A stretch of 64,000 nt of DNA from Linyphia triangularis (Eukaryota > Arthropoda > Arachnida > Araneae > Linyphiidae), in NCBI GenBank assembly GCA_963978545.1, contig OZ021722.1:39077365-39141364 (forward strand). The letters run 5' to 3'. Below are positions 61,401 to 63,940 of this stretch, piece by piece; the first letter of the stretch is position 1, and every line of letters starts with the position of its first letter. Under the pieces are notes generated by a model that was not told where the DNA came from, ran no database searches, and saw only the letters and a program-made list of their open reading frames with translations. Made by a program: the position numbers and the translations under genes.

Positions 61401-63597
61401 CAGTCTATCCAGTGAAGTGATTTTTATTTAAGGAGACAGATCAAATCCACCTACAGGGGTCAAAGTAACAAAATAAGAATATATAGGATTTTTAAAAAAT
61501 ATATATAGGACAATATAAAACATCAAATAACTGCACACAGGTGCTACGGAACTTTAATTTTAACTCATTATATATTTCATTAATTAAAACTTTAAATGAA
61601 ACGTTTTTGAAAGGAACATATAAGACATACTTATTTGAAGTATGAGGACTTTCAAAAAGCACTAATTTTCCTTTTTAATAGAGGAATATTAATAAAAAGT
61701 ACTTAGAAAATTACTATCCCCCTTTAAAACTCGTTATATTGAATTTAAGAAAATGGGGCGGGGTGGGACATTAAAAAAAGAAATCGCCAGATCCTGAATA
61801 TGTCATCCTTTATTCATTATTACCTCAATATTTCATAATTGGTATTCATCAAAAAATCAAGTTTTATATTAGCTACATTTGCAATTTTGATGCAATCTAG
61901 CATCTATAAGTGCTTGAGCTGCCCTATTTCTTTTAAGCTTTTTTTTTTGTCCTTATATATTAGCAGTCTTTTGTTGGTATAGATCTATCCTACGGTGCCA
62001 GACGGATTGACGATTTAGCGACAAATGTGGCAACTCTTTGACTTAGTTTTCCGGCTATCCTAGTGAGCGTTTAGATTTAGCAACACAGATTTTTGACGTA
62101 ATTTTCAACTTTTGACGACTTTTTTGAAAAGTCACTATCCGCTGTACAGCAAATTCCTTCATCAGTTCATACAGTTTCCTTCATCAATCATTGACTGAGC
62201 ACTCGAAATGTCGATTTTAGTCTGTAAGTGTATAATAATTTTTTTTTTTTTCCGTTCTTCCCGAGGTAGTTTGTTTTTGCATCGCTTTCTTTGGTTAAAA
62301 TTCCAAGTCCTGTACGGATCGTGCGCTAAGAATTGATTACATAAAACCGCGCCAAATTATGGCAATTATAGGTAGTTGACAGGTCATTAAAAAAAAAATG
62401 GCGAGGCTACTATTTTTTTGGTAAAAATCACCTTAGCGTAGTTTCCATACCTGACTTGGAATTTTAACCATTTTTTTTTTCGCTTCTCTTTTTGCATTAT
62501 GACCAATTAATTAACCACGCGTGCTATAGAAAAGTTCACTTGTTTTTGTTTACAACTCTCGTCGGTCGAGTACAGTTGAGTTGTAAGAATAAGTCATCGT
62601 TACCTCTGTCGACGTGCGCTTTCTCTATCCACGCAGAAAGGAAATGAGTAGTCAATGCAACACGTGACGTCACAAGAGATACGGTGCGGCCGCTTACTAA
62701 CATCGCTTTTGTGGGTTTTGTTAGGTCTCTTTCACTTACGATCACGGCAAAGAATCCGGAATATAAAAAATCGCAACAATCGGCACCGTTATTACAAATT
62801 GGAAGAAAATAAAGGTCGAATCAATACAGAAATATAGGATTTATAGGACAATTTTAAAATATAGGACAATATAGGACGTTTTTTCCGATTTTTAAAAAAA
62901 TATAGGATTTATAGGATATATAGGACGTCTGCGACCCCTGCACCTATGAACAAGCCTTCTGATTTGAAGATATTAGAAATGAAACGGCAAATGATTTATG
63001 CTGTTGCACTTAAAAGTTAACTAAGTTACCTTTTTGTTGGATGGTAGAATGCACCAAACAACGATACTTAGCAGTTTTTCTTCAACACAATAAGAGAGCA
63101 AGTTCATTTTTTGAATTGGAAAAGTATGTTCTAGGTGAATCTCCTGTGTCCCCTTATTTTAAAACCCCAGTGCTCTTAATGGCGATTGACTACAGAGCAG
63201 TCTCTACATTGTTAATAATTCTGTAGATAAAAACATAAAAATGCTTTCCTAATTTCCACTGACGTTCATCTTAATTTCTTATCTTGCAGACCCTTATGTG
63301 AAGATCTACTTGCTATACAACAACCAGCGTATCGCTAAAAAGAAGACGCATGTGAAGAAACGCACCACAAACCCTGTCTTCAACGAGTCGTTCGTCTTCG
63401 AGGTCCCCTATAACGAGGGTCTTGAGAATATCAGCCTCGAGTTTTTGGTCTTGGATTGGGACCGCGTAACAAAGAATGAGGTGATTGGAAGGCTGGAATT
63501 GGGGCCAAATAGCGGAGGCCCAGCACAACAGCACTGGCATGAGGTGTGCAACGCACCTCGCAGGCAGATAGCTGAGTGGCACAAGTTAAAGGAGTGA
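7237..63597 (+). CDS. Syt4: Synaptotagmin 4, gene span (five coding exons)
   Basis: Exons are 7237-7276 (tentative), 46463-46958, 48405-48780, 59773-59896 and 63290-63597. Phases match at every join (1, 2, 0, 1) and the sum is 1344 nt, giving 447 residues, within the usual Syt4 range. Introns are about 39.2, 1.4, 11.0 and 3.4 kb. The order is: short lumenal N-terminus, one membrane segment (about 17-39), basic and Ser/Pro-rich linker, C2A (about 175-300), C2B (about 308-447). Syt4 is a vesicle protein of neurons and other secretory cells; in flies it acts in postsynaptic retrograde signalling. The C2A third-loop Asp position is Ser263 in SFDRYSRDD, the hallmark of the Syt4/Syt11 branch. Exon 5 closely resembles insect Syt4 C2B. 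Confidence 0.9.
7437..7617 (+). mobile_element. tRNA-derived SINE, full copy
   Basis: The copy is flanked by a perfect 13-bp target duplication CCTTTCTTAATAG at 7424-7436 and 7618-7630. The first about 75 bp resemble a tRNA: a GCCGACC start, an A-box region around GTATAGTGGTTAG, a B-box GATTCGAGTCC, and a GGCA end. The GTATAGTGG block resembles tRNA-His or tRNA-Asp genes, but the anticodon arm no longer pairs, so it is not a working tRNA. The body holds 'gtatgttggcttgtctaatg', then the hairpin core GGCGCATTATAG...GGCGCC, and it ends in (AACC)n. It lies in Syt4 intron 1. Confidence 0.9.
7631..8865. other. no gene; intron 1 with a purine microsatellite
   Basis: AT-rich intron sequence. Positions 8298-8357 are an A-rich tract turning into (GA)n. 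Nothing else is recognised. Confidence 0.6.
8866..9440. repeat. dispersed repeat, long copy
   Basis: This is the longer partner of 2560-2995. It contains an extra block at about 9195-9350 including 'cctcaaaatttgata' and 'gccaagtttcagctagat', then 'cctccgcagattttcccgcc' and a short CA repeat ending in 'aaaatcgaaattaattt'. The text style (a segment about cells like 'aagtttcagctagattgga' followed by CA repeats) resembles the 3' region of some arthropod transposons. No coding part is seen. Confidence 0.6.
9441..10774. other. intron 1; GC-richer island at about 9800-10110
   Basis: Most of this is AT-rich. The island at 9800-10110 has TTGGCG repeats, 'ttggcgcgattagcgagaaac', a CRE-like TGACGTCA (about 10041) and no long ORF. 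It has no partner in the window and could be an enhancer, an alternative promoter or a single old repeat copy. Confidence 0.4.
10775..11115. mobile_element. fold-back element family, copy 1
   Basis: The left half contains 'agccagtcagaaaaa' and 'ccttgtacacaatgaactaaat'; the right half contains their complements ('ttagttcatagtatacaag', 'tttatggctgacca'). The halves form a long imperfect inverted repeat. Related copies are at 13965-14265 and 39314-40129. The outer ends in other copies read CCCAAAAA(A/T)ACAACTAGACG; this copy has decayed ends. Confidence 0.7.
11150..11440 (-). repeat. dispersed repeat R2, copy 1
   Basis: The reverse complement matches 38600-38830: shared landmarks are 'cgacccctcgcagctca', 'cttctatt(a/t)tagatagaac', 'attgttaacat', 'aatagccgaagtc' and 'ggaattttgttcttct'. 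The + strand shows internal short repeats of 'aataagaag' type. It has no recognised protein and its class is unknown. Confidence 0.65.
11603..11790 (+). pseudogene. Tc1-like transposase remnant (N-terminal HTH only)
   Basis: From the ATG at about 11603 one reads [10 protein letters not shown], a stop, IVGA, a stop, [20 protein letters not shown], then [16 protein letters not shown]. This corresponds to the helix-turn-helix start of Tc1-family transposases, where 'LLgVSRaTVSKV' is the recognition helix. Two stops break it and the catalytic DDE part is absent. It is a 5' fragment of a dead element in Syt4 intron 1. Confidence 0.75.
11791..12184. other. no gene recognised
   Basis: AT-rich intron sequence up to the MITE at 12185. 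A short inverted repeat 'cctcgaatatgcattcgagg' is at about 12047-12066. Confidence 0.5.
12185..12579. mobile_element. palindromic MITE with TA duplication
   Basis: The ends GTCCTAGTAAG... and ...CTTACTAGGAC are inverted repeats running inward about 130 bp, including 'ctcgctatgttacaatctt' and 'caccaaatttg' blocks. TA dinucleotides flank both ends (12183-12184, 12580-12581), as for Tc1/mariner-type insertions. It has no coding capacity, so it would be a non-autonomous element. Confidence 0.8.
12582..13964. other. no gene recognised
   Basis: AT-rich intron 1 sequence. The GC-richer stretch at about 13200-13460 has a short ORF with no recognisable motif. Confidence 0.5.
13965..14265. mobile_element. 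fold-back element family, copy 2 (partial)
   Basis: This copy has the inner part 'gcttcagctactttgcaccc', then 'tgcctatggggattcccccta', 'caatttagttcattgtgtac', 'cttggcggcgaacat' and the right terminus ACAACGTCTAGTTGTTTTTAGGG-like. Its left terminal arm is missing. It preserves the uninterrupted site where copy 3 (39314-40129) carries a solo LTR. Confidence 0.75.
14266..15567. other. no gene recognised
   Basis: AT-rich intron 1 sequence without usable ORFs or partners elsewhere in the window. Confidence 0.5.
15568..15675. repeat. dispersed repeat R2 fragment plus (TA)n
   Basis: The segment 'aacgcggcagtgttccgcc' to 'catgcaagtgtata' matches 38517-38582. It runs directly into a (TA)n microsatellite at 15629-15675, which suggests that the repeat's end seeded the microsatellite. 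Confidence 0.7.
15676..17757. other. no gene recognised
   Basis: AT-rich intron 1 sequence. On the minus strand at 16513-16831 there are two overlapping short frames with somewhat balanced composition, which might be a decayed retroelement piece; I cannot name it. Confidence 0.45.
17762..18432 (-). mobile_element. solo LTR of an LTR retrotransposon
   Basis: A 4-bp target duplication GTAC flanks it (17758-17761, 18433-18436). On the minus strand it starts TGTTACG and ends CGCAACA, the TG...CA inverted ends of an LTR. Minus-strand promoter TATATAAGG lies near 18054-18062, and a polyadenylation signal (cggAATAAAtttc) lies near 17820, in the correct order for U3-R-U5. It is GC-richer than its surroundings. 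No internal region or second LTR is present, so recombination between LTRs probably removed it. The 4-bp duplication fits Gypsy-type elements. Confidence 0.85.
18437..19459. other. no gene recognised
   Basis: AT-rich intron 1 sequence between the solo LTR and the MITE. Confidence 0.5.
19460..19819. mobile_element. palindromic MITE, GC-rich ends
   Basis: The left end TATAGGCATCAGGCACGATA and the right end (reverse complement TTTAGGCCTCATGTGTGATA) form imperfect terminal inverted repeats of about 90 bp. They share ATxxGAGCGG, GCAGACCGAG-like and GTTCTGGC blocks. No clear target duplication was found. It has no ORF. Confidence 0.65.
19820..23499. other. no gene recognised; one GC-richer patch
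   Basis: Mostly AT-rich intron 1 sequence. Positions 22500-22800 are GC-richer and contain 'cctctggggttggcgagcg' and 'gctagcagcgggaggatt', a near-palindrome of unknown type; the open frames on both strands there show no domain. Confidence 0.45.
23500..23815 (+). promoter_or_regulatory. promoter-like region with CCAAT boxes and X-box-like site
   Basis: The region contains two CATTGG elements (inverted CCAAT, near 23567 and 23644), the motif GTTTCCATGGCAAC (near 23579) resembling an RFX X-box, and 'cctctacgtatttccgcgg'. It is GC-richer than its flanks and precedes an ATG with good context at 23816. This combination is typical of TATA-less promoters. It may start a separate nested gene or be an alternative Syt4 promoter. 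Confidence 0.4.
23816..23882 (+). CDS. possible alternative first coding exon
   Basis: The ATG at 23816 opens a frame [19 protein letters not shown] followed by VEE and then a weak donor G|GTTAGA. The exon would end in phase 1, so it could splice in frame to Syt4 exon 2 (codon GTG). Without splicing it stops at once with TAG. The peptide is not recognised. It could equally be the start of an unrelated nested gene whose other exons I cannot see, or a chance ORF. Confidence 0.3.
23890..25041. other. no gene recognised
   Basis: AT-rich intron 1 sequence. Confidence 0.5.
25042..25149. repeat. near-perfect palindrome, 52-bp arms
   Basis: Arms at 25042-25093 and 25098-25149 are complementary except at one position and are separated by GCAA. 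The arms begin TTTTCCTGCGTATATAC. Weak complementarity continues outside them. The near identity of the arms suggests a young or gene-converted hairpin; a MITE relic is the simplest reading. Confidence 0.85.
25150..26887. other. no gene recognised
   Basis: Strongly AT-rich intron 1 sequence with no usable ORF. Confidence 0.5.
26901..27095 (+). mobile_element. headless retroposon with long (AAAC)n tail
   Basis: A perfect 13-bp target duplication CCGTCTCACAATT lies at 26888-26900 and 27096-27108. The body is only about 45 bp: a hairpin core that starts GGCGCAGCATG and closes TGCGCC, then 'ataaaacc', followed by A-rich sequence and about 27 AAAC units. The core matches that of the tRNA-derived SINEs and of the small copies at 31193, 31320 and 46317. 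There is no tRNA head. The long frames on both strands across the AAAC tract are artefacts of the repeat. Confidence 0.85.
27109..30030. other. no gene; contains (AT)n
   Basis: AT-rich intron 1 sequence with a pure (AT)n microsatellite at 29334-29406. An imperfect hairpin is at about 28139-28204. No coding exon is seen. Confidence 0.5.
30051..30425 (-). mobile_element. tRNA-derived SINE (minus) split by a second SINE
   Basis: Positions 30051-30159 hold the tail and body of a minus-strand SINE and 30343-30425 hold its tRNA-like head. Between them sits a full plus-strand copy. The break falls at CAAACACCCATG, which is present on both sides of the inserted copy and so acts as its target duplication. 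The head keeps recognisable A- and B-boxes but contains mutations. Confidence 0.75.
30160..30330 (+). mobile_element. tRNA-derived SINE, full copy inserted in another SINE
   Basis: This copy starts GCCGACCAAATGGTATAGTG, has the B-box GGGTTCGAGTCCC, the GGCGCATTATAG hairpin core and a (AACC)n tail ending about 30342. Its flanks repeat CAAACACCCATG, derived from the host SINE. It shows that the family can target itself. Confidence 0.8.
30430..30774 (-). mobile_element. two more SINE copies, minus strand, in tandem
   Basis: A copy at 30450-30592 is cut short within its tRNA head (at 'cggtctaga') and is followed at once by a full copy at 30593-30774. Both read with the tail first on the + strand. 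The block begins with a poly-G run and GACATGGG; the same poly-G plus GACATGGG occurs at 30032-30053 and 30775-30792, so the blocks look like a local tandem duplication. Confidence 0.75.
30793..31177. other. no gene recognised
   Basis: AT-rich intron 1 sequence between SINE groups. Confidence 0.5.
31193..31249 (-). mobile_element. 57-bp headless retroposon
   Basis: It is bounded by a perfect 15-bp direct repeat AGAAAATTGAAGGGT (31178-31192, 31250-31264). Read on the minus strand it is TGGCGCAGTATGGCC...CTTGCGCC, then GTTAAAC and AACCAACCAACC. This is only the 3' hairpin core and tail of the SINE family, with no Pol III promoter. Confidence 0.85.
31320..31370 (-). mobile_element. 51-bp headless retroposon
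   Basis: A perfect 13-bp target duplication CCTGAATATGGGT lies at 31307-31319 and 31371-31383. The minus-strand sequence starts TTGGTGCAATATGG, closes the hairpin with TTGCACC, continues GTTAAACTT and ends CAACCAA. The hairpin stem carries compensatory changes relative to the GGCGC...GCGCC form (GGTGC...GCACC), so pairing is kept. Confidence 0.82.
31384..31957. other. no gene recognised
   Basis: AT-rich sequence downstream (on the minus strand) of the gene at 32238-32924. Confidence 0.5.
31959..31964 (-). terminator. candidate polyadenylation signal
   Basis: TTTATT on the + strand is AATAAA on the minus strand, about 275 bp beyond the stop codon of the membrane-protein gene and beyond its duplicated 3' end. 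In AT-rich DNA such a hexamer can occur by chance. Confidence 0.35.
32042..32316 (-). repeat. tandem duplication of the 3' end of the membrane-protein gene
   Basis: Segments 32194-32316 and 32042-32167 align along their length; both contain 'tttagtc(a/g)tggtacttatag', 'gtaacagtcaaacccaacaa', 'gaatcattatctgtccc'-like and 'cgattcga' blocks. The gene-proximal copy holds the last codons (ending NVCWV-stop) and adjoining 3' UTR. In the distal copy the matching coding part is shifted in frame and would not extend the protein. Confidence 0.8.
32238..32924 (-). CDS. unrecognised single-pass membrane protein, 228 aa
   Basis: A clean ORF with balanced codon use in otherwise AT-rich intron 1 of Syt4, on the opposite strand. 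An in-frame TGA lies 15 bp before the ATG, supporting this start. Residues 1-22 are polar with two Asn-x-Ser/Thr-like sites (NAS, NMT); residues about 24-51 form one long hydrophobic segment, followed by KR, so the C-terminal 175 residues should be cytoplasmic. The tail is rich in Ser, Pro, Asn and acidic residues, with YETVPKVPF and [18 protein letters not shown]. There is no signal peptide and no catalytic motif. I do not recognise the family. It may be an intronless nested gene or a terminal exon with an internal ATG. Confidence 0.72.
   Translation of the reverse strand: MSENASHVVIHHHFDNGSGTNLLNMTCCIVLSVVIVLILLIISGIAFCIIFQISKRNHQSAAPANMPQAFANLPKTLPGTRRVTSMTYNTNLRRGISNPAASLEDKEMDINYNMQNIPMTTFKEDTRADSSESSAGLCEVLFPEEHECEMIYETVPKVPFVGRAYSTSRRNSRPVSPAHPRPSEPGTSRQNSNSVNSYMECDYLESKRYRTSNDYEIDERNTINVCWV
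32925..33744. other. 5' flank of the membrane-protein gene
   Basis: On the minus strand this is upstream of the ATG at 32924. It contains no second ORF. No TATA box or other promoter motif could be assigned with confidence. Confidence 0.4.
33745..33959 (-). mobile_element. possible retroposon with GGTT repeats at one end and poly-A/G tract
   Basis: It begins with GGTTGGTTGGTTG, which on the minus strand is the (AACC)n tail seen in the SINE family, next to a hairpin 'ctcccggctgggag'. The GGCGC...GCGCC core is absent. Positions 33856-33958 are a long A-rich tract ending in a G run. No target duplication was found, so membership in the family is uncertain. Confidence 0.4.
33960..36353. other. 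no gene recognised; GC-richer patch at about 35040-35350
   Basis: AT-rich intron sequence. The patch at 35040-35350 has balanced composition ('catgcaagaggtctcgtgat', 'ggcacgtgtcgattgtcggg', with an E-box CACGTG) but no ORF. A short hairpin 'gtagcatttc...gaaatgctac' is at 36046-36077. Confidence 0.45.
36354..36490 (-). pseudogene. hAT transposase C-terminal remnant
   Basis: The minus strand reads [20 protein letters not shown], then [19 protein letters not shown] and stop. This matches the end of the hAT dimerisation region of the Charlie/ZBED5-like group (pattern: M-x-x-I-K-x-K-Y-R-x-x-L-T-x-x-H-L). Nothing upstream is readable, so the element is dead. The nearby 'ggcgggccgctgaaaaa' and 'gggccgcgtagtgg' (36609-36653) look like its GC-rich end. 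Confidence 0.7.
36491..38509. other. no gene; contains a local duplication
   Basis: AT-rich intron sequence. Two related blocks at about 37272-37378 and 37471-37566 are direct repeats about 195 bp apart, sharing 'cagagaaaaatcttt' and 'gttgttgctcactggaatta'. A C run is at 38184-38195. Confidence 0.6.
38510..39085 (+). repeat. dispersed repeat R2, longest copy, with internal tandem duplication
   Basis: The left part (38517-38582, 'gcgcggcagtgctccgcc' onward) matches 15568-15640. The middle part (38600-38830) matches 11150-11440 in reverse. The right part is two direct copies of about 135 bp (about 38828-38960 and 38962-39085), both with 'ttattc(t/c)tctcag', 'ggtctgtacc' and 'gaattttagcc'. This copy therefore links the two shorter fragments into one family. 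No protein is recognised. Confidence 0.65.
39314..40129. mobile_element. fold-back element family, copy 3, with an inserted solo LTR
   Basis: The termini CCCAAAAAAACAACTAGACG (left) and its complement with one change (right) begin inverted repeats of more than 200 bp; both arms hold 'aagtcagccagaaaaagt' and the 'gtacttgtacacaatg' block. The element is interrupted at 39532-39918. Without the insertion it would be about 430 bp and largely palindromic. Confidence 0.85.
39532..39918 (-). mobile_element. solo LTR (387 bp) inserted in a fold-back element
   Basis: The insert starts TGTGATGTTGGGAC and ends CCTTACA, so it has TG...CA ends, and it is flanked by GTGC on both sides (39528-39531, 39919-39922). 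The related copy at about 14000-14020 shows the empty site with one GTGC. On the minus strand the LTR starts TGTAAGGATTTC and ends CCCAACATCACA; orientation is a guess from this. No internal retrotransposon sequence remains. Confidence 0.85.
40435..40464. repeat. poly-A tract
   Basis: About 30 A residues directly abut the left end of the palindromic element at 40469. Confidence 0.9.
42842..44328 (+). mobile_element. inner hAT element with transposase relic
   Basis: The ends CAGGCGCGTAGCCAGG and, as complement, CAGGGGCGTAGCCAAG are terminal inverted repeats. A perfect 8-bp duplication GCAGATCG flanks the element (42834-42841, 44329-44336). At 1487 bp it is shorter than an autonomous hAT element and keeps only the 3' part of the transposase gene. 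The sequence near 43140-43215 carries long G and C runs forming an inverted repeat. Confidence 0.92.
43380..43947 (+). pseudogene. hAT transposase, C-terminal part
   Basis: The frame [20 protein letters not shown] begins at about 43406, after a likely frame break from [12 protein letters not shown], and stays open to 43947. The region about 43650-43900 is the hAT dimerisation domain: [50 protein letters not shown]. The match is to the ZMYM1/P52rIPK-like hAT branch. The N-terminal zinc finger and first catalytic Asp are missing, so the protein is inactive. The same domain, about equally preserved, occurs at 53536-54115. Confidence 0.88.
45521..46303. other. no gene; end of intron 1
   Basis: AT-rich except for two G runs at 46124-46151 separated by a short spacer. 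They may form a G-quadruplex on the + strand. No exon is seen. Confidence 0.5.
46317..46380 (-). mobile_element. 64-bp headless retroposon just before Syt4 exon 2
   Basis: A perfect 13-bp target duplication ATCAGGAATTGGA lies at 46304-46316 and 46381-46393. The minus strand reads CTGGCGAAGTTTGACCC, GTTGTTGACCTTGCGCC, then TTTTAAACACAACCAACC. It ends only 82 bp before exon 2, so it sits near or over the branch-point region of intron 1. Confidence 0.82.
46463..46958 (+). CDS. Syt4: Syt4 exon 2: membrane segment and linker
   Basis: The acceptor is TTTTCTTTTCCAG at 46450-46462 and the donor is TTCAG|GTAAAG. The exon opens with [15 protein letters not shown], a hydrophobic segment running to CFCYKRR, where the cysteines and basic residues fit a membrane exit with palmitoylation sites. 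The linker that follows is rich in Ser, Pro and Lys and ends in an acidic/lysine stretch. The last residues, KLGQLYF, match the LG-x-L-x-F motif that starts the C2A domain in Syt4 and Syt11. Codon use is GC-richer than the flanks, as expected for a real exon. An ATG at 46447 lies in the acceptor tract and should not be used as the start. Confidence 0.88.
46959..48404. other. Syt4 intron 2
   Basis: The intron has GT and AG borders and AT-rich content. No repeat with a partner in the window was found in it. Confidence 0.75.
48405..48780 (+). CDS. Syt4: Syt4 exon 3: C2A domain
   Basis: The acceptor is CCTCAG|GCTG and the donor is CTCAAG|GTAATG. The encoded 125 residues run from [14 protein letters not shown] through [20 protein letters not shown] and DEDFTFYGI motifs to EIAPRNLK. 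The first calcium-loop aspartates are present (Asp203 in PPKD, Asp210 in SDPYVK). In loop 3 the residue aligned with Asp230 of Syt1 is Ser263 ([10 protein letters not shown]), while Asp265 and Asp271 remain. This substitution is shared by Syt4/Syt11 proteins and weakens or removes calcium binding by C2A in mammals. The open frame extending upstream to 48193 and downstream to 48909 is intron read-through. Confidence 0.95.
48781..49182. other. left end of Syt4 intron 3
   Basis: AT-rich, with A-rich tracts near 49058-49088. The Tc1-like element starts at 49183 after a TA. Confidence 0.6.
49736..51688 (+). pseudogene. SWIM zinc finger / YqaJ exonuclease, two exons, lightly broken
   Basis: Exon 1 is 49736-49863 ([15 protein letters not shown]...VKVE plus AG), intron 49864-50531 (GTAAGA...TTTAACAG), exon 2 from 50532; the join gives [14 protein letters not shown] in frame. 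The SWIM finger is [13 protein letters not shown] (about 50707-50745). The YqaJ nuclease region shows [32 protein letters not shown] and VVEVKCPSS, so the Asp and Glu-x-Lys active-site positions are kept, followed by [10 protein letters not shown]. Two defects exist: an in-frame TGA at 51049-51051 and a one-base shift in the T run at about 51547-51553, after which [10 protein letters not shown] to FCRL completes the protein. Recent inactivation is inferred. Confidence 0.8.
52208..52888. other. gap between the convergent transposon genes
   Basis: From about 51690 to 52888 the sequence is AT-rich and non-coding, including (AT)n at 52312-52328. It would hold both 3' UTRs. Confidence 0.6.
52889..53238 (-). 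pseudogene. THAP-DDE transposase, C-terminal catalytic part
   Basis: On the minus strand the frame continues from the target duplication: [27 protein letters not shown], and later [14 protein letters not shown], ending [12 protein letters not shown]. DRGF and HVERxI are the typical last blocks of DDE_4 transposases (the E of HVER is the third acidic residue). It belongs to the same gene as 54723-55806 and 56430-56627, and is separated from them only by the hAT insertion. Confidence 0.82.
53239..54714 (-). mobile_element. hAT element inserted in the THAP-DDE transposase gene
   Basis: A perfect 8-bp duplication AATTGCAG flanks it (53231-53238, 54715-54722). The ends CAAAGGCGGCCCT and, as complement, CACTGGCGGCTTC are terminal inverted repeats, related to the CAGTGGCGGCT ends of 40970-44827. 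Subterminal G and C runs are present. At 1476 bp it keeps only the 3' part of its own transposase. Confidence 0.92.
53536..54115 (-). pseudogene. hAT transposase, C-terminal part (second copy)
   Basis: Minus-strand reading gives [20 protein letters not shown] (near 54100-54042), then [16 protein letters not shown], a gap, ALWREKW-like, [75 protein letters not shown] and [15 protein letters not shown] (53536). This is the hAT dimerisation region. A small duplication of 'gatgaagtt' units near 53700-53735 and one stop at about 53850 break the frame. It is the same family branch as 43380-43947, with different sequence. Confidence 0.85.
54723..55806 (-). pseudogene. THAP-DDE transposase, middle exon part
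   Basis: The exon starts at the acceptor TTTCCCAG (55814-55807) with [16 protein letters not shown], completing the THAP domain begun in 56430-56627. A low-complexity segment with three [12 protein letters not shown] repeats follows (about 55550-55640). Then come an acidic region and the catalytic core: [20 protein letters not shown] holds the first Asp, and [16 protein letters not shown] holds the second. The hAT insertion interrupts the ORF immediately after TAI, and the frame resumes on the other side without loss. Read-through into the hAT end adds [12 protein letters not shown], which is not part of the protein. Confidence 0.85.
56430..56627 (-). CDS. THAP-DDE transposase, first exon (THAP domain)
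   Basis: The start is taken at [15 protein letters not shown] (56627); an earlier in-frame ATG (56786) would add an unlikely hydrophobic leader. The THAP C2CH pattern is visible: C..C in YCIVPKC, the Trp in RKRWCRAM, and C..H in VCEDHF. The exon ends with the donor GAT|GTAAGT at 56429 and in phase 0, matching the next exon at 55806. THAP domains bind the transposon ends in this class. Confidence 0.83.
56944..57970 (-). pseudogene. Tc1-like transposase, near full length with two frameshifts
   Basis: The minus strand reads from [20 protein letters not shown] through two helix-turn-helix regions ([30 protein letters not shown]) to the catalytic core: [20 protein letters not shown] (first Asp), [20 protein letters not shown] (second Asp) and [10 protein letters not shown] (Glu). 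The second Asp and the Glu are separated by 34 residues, giving DD34E, the Tc1 signature. One frameshift lies near 57355 in an A run and another near 57030, after which [13 protein letters not shown]...ATKY-stop completes it. Length, about 340 codons, is normal for the family. All three catalytic residues survive. Confidence 0.9.
58281..59076. other. Syt4 intron 3, no gene
   Basis: AT-rich sequence between the nested transposon and the SINE; short near-repeats around 'aatggtaatggtactaag' at 58590-58680. Confidence 0.55.
59089..59269 (-). mobile_element. tRNA-derived SINE, full copy in Syt4 intron 3
   Basis: A perfect 12-bp target duplication TATTAGAAGGGA lies at 59077-59088 and 59270-59281. 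On the minus strand it starts GCCGACCAAACGGTATAGTG, has the B-box CGGGTTCGAGTCCCG and the core GGCGC/GCGC hairpin, and ends (AACC)n. It closely matches the copy at 7437-7617. Confidence 0.9.
59773..59896 (+). CDS. Syt4: Syt4 exon 4: linker and first half of C2B
   Basis: This exon has no long open frame on its own account because it is bounded tightly by TATTGCAG and G|GTAAGT. It encodes [16 protein letters not shown], then a beta-strand segment ending in [11 protein letters not shown], and [19 protein letters not shown] and the VVVLKxRNLPKMD segment are classic for the Syt4 C2B start. It begins in phase 0, matching exon 3, and ends in phase 1. Cys345 occupies the position before the DPYVK motif, where Ser or Ala is usual; this is a mild oddity. 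Confidence 0.93.
59897..60770. other. Syt4 intron 4, left part
   Basis: AT-rich, with a possible member of the hairpin-core family at about 60497-60545: GGTTGGTTTGTGCGCTCAAC...ctttgcgca, which as complement shows GCGCA, GTATAG, GTTG, GCGC and AAACCAACC in the family order. Its target duplication was not found. Confidence 0.5.
60771..61362. mobile_element. palindromic MITE in Syt4 intron 4
   Basis: The left end CTAAGGCCTTTATTATACAG and the right end (complement TTAGGGCCTTATTATACAGA) form inverted repeats that continue with AGCCACTC, GTGGCG and, deeper in, 'gagctcactgaata'. The interior also holds a nested 'tagccactgctgtgg' / 'ccacagcagtggc' inverted pair at about 61150-61255. No ORF or sure target duplication was found. 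Confidence 0.75.
61454..62940. mobile_element. unclassified DNA element with CAGGGGTC ends
   Basis: The ends CAGGGGTCAAAGTAAC and, as complement, CAGGGGTCGCAGACGTC are short inverted repeats, flanked on both sides by CACCTA (61448-61453, 62941-62946). Both ends contain 'atataggacaatata'-type repeats. The interior has a GC-richer section with ACGTGACGTCAC at about 62663. The ends look hAT-like, but a 6-bp rather than 8-bp duplication does not fit hAT. No transposase is seen. Confidence 0.65.
62947..63289. other. Syt4 intron 4, right part
   Basis: AT-rich intron sequence running to the acceptor TATCTTGCAG before exon 5. The short frame at 63041-63226 has no recognised motif. Confidence 0.6.
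63290..63597 (+). CDS. Syt4: Syt4 exon 5: rest of C2B and stop
   Basis: The acceptor is TATCTTGCAG|AC, joining G to AC for Asp346 of the DPYVK motif. The exon encodes the C2B polybasic strand ([17 protein letters not shown]), [13 protein letters not shown], the third loop [19 protein letters not shown], and the C-terminal [19 protein letters not shown], ending KE-stop. Calcium-loop aspartates Asp346 and the DWD pair are kept; the last position is Glu instead of Asp, as in other arthropod Syt4. C2B therefore looks able to bind calcium, unlike C2A. Confidence 0.95.
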
Positions 63598-63907
63598 ACT
63601 TCGACAGAAAAATAAGCAACCAATGATTGTATATATGTATATGTGTTTAGCGTGTGGGGTGCACCACGAGCAAAATGTTTCTCCTCCTCTATGGAAGTCA
63701 AATTTATAATGATTGCGAAAGTCTTGGAAATTTCTATATCGTTGATTTAGAGTAAAAAGTTATTATCCACATTTAGTTTCAAATAACTTGATATTTGGAA
63801 ACAGGAAACTCATTTATTACTGAAAGCTGTAACTTGGCCACTTAAATTAATTTCTGGTAAATGAGTGATATGAAAAGCTCATACTGAATTAGCCTTTTAG
63901 GTGTTTT

Positions 63908-63940
<33 letters not shown>

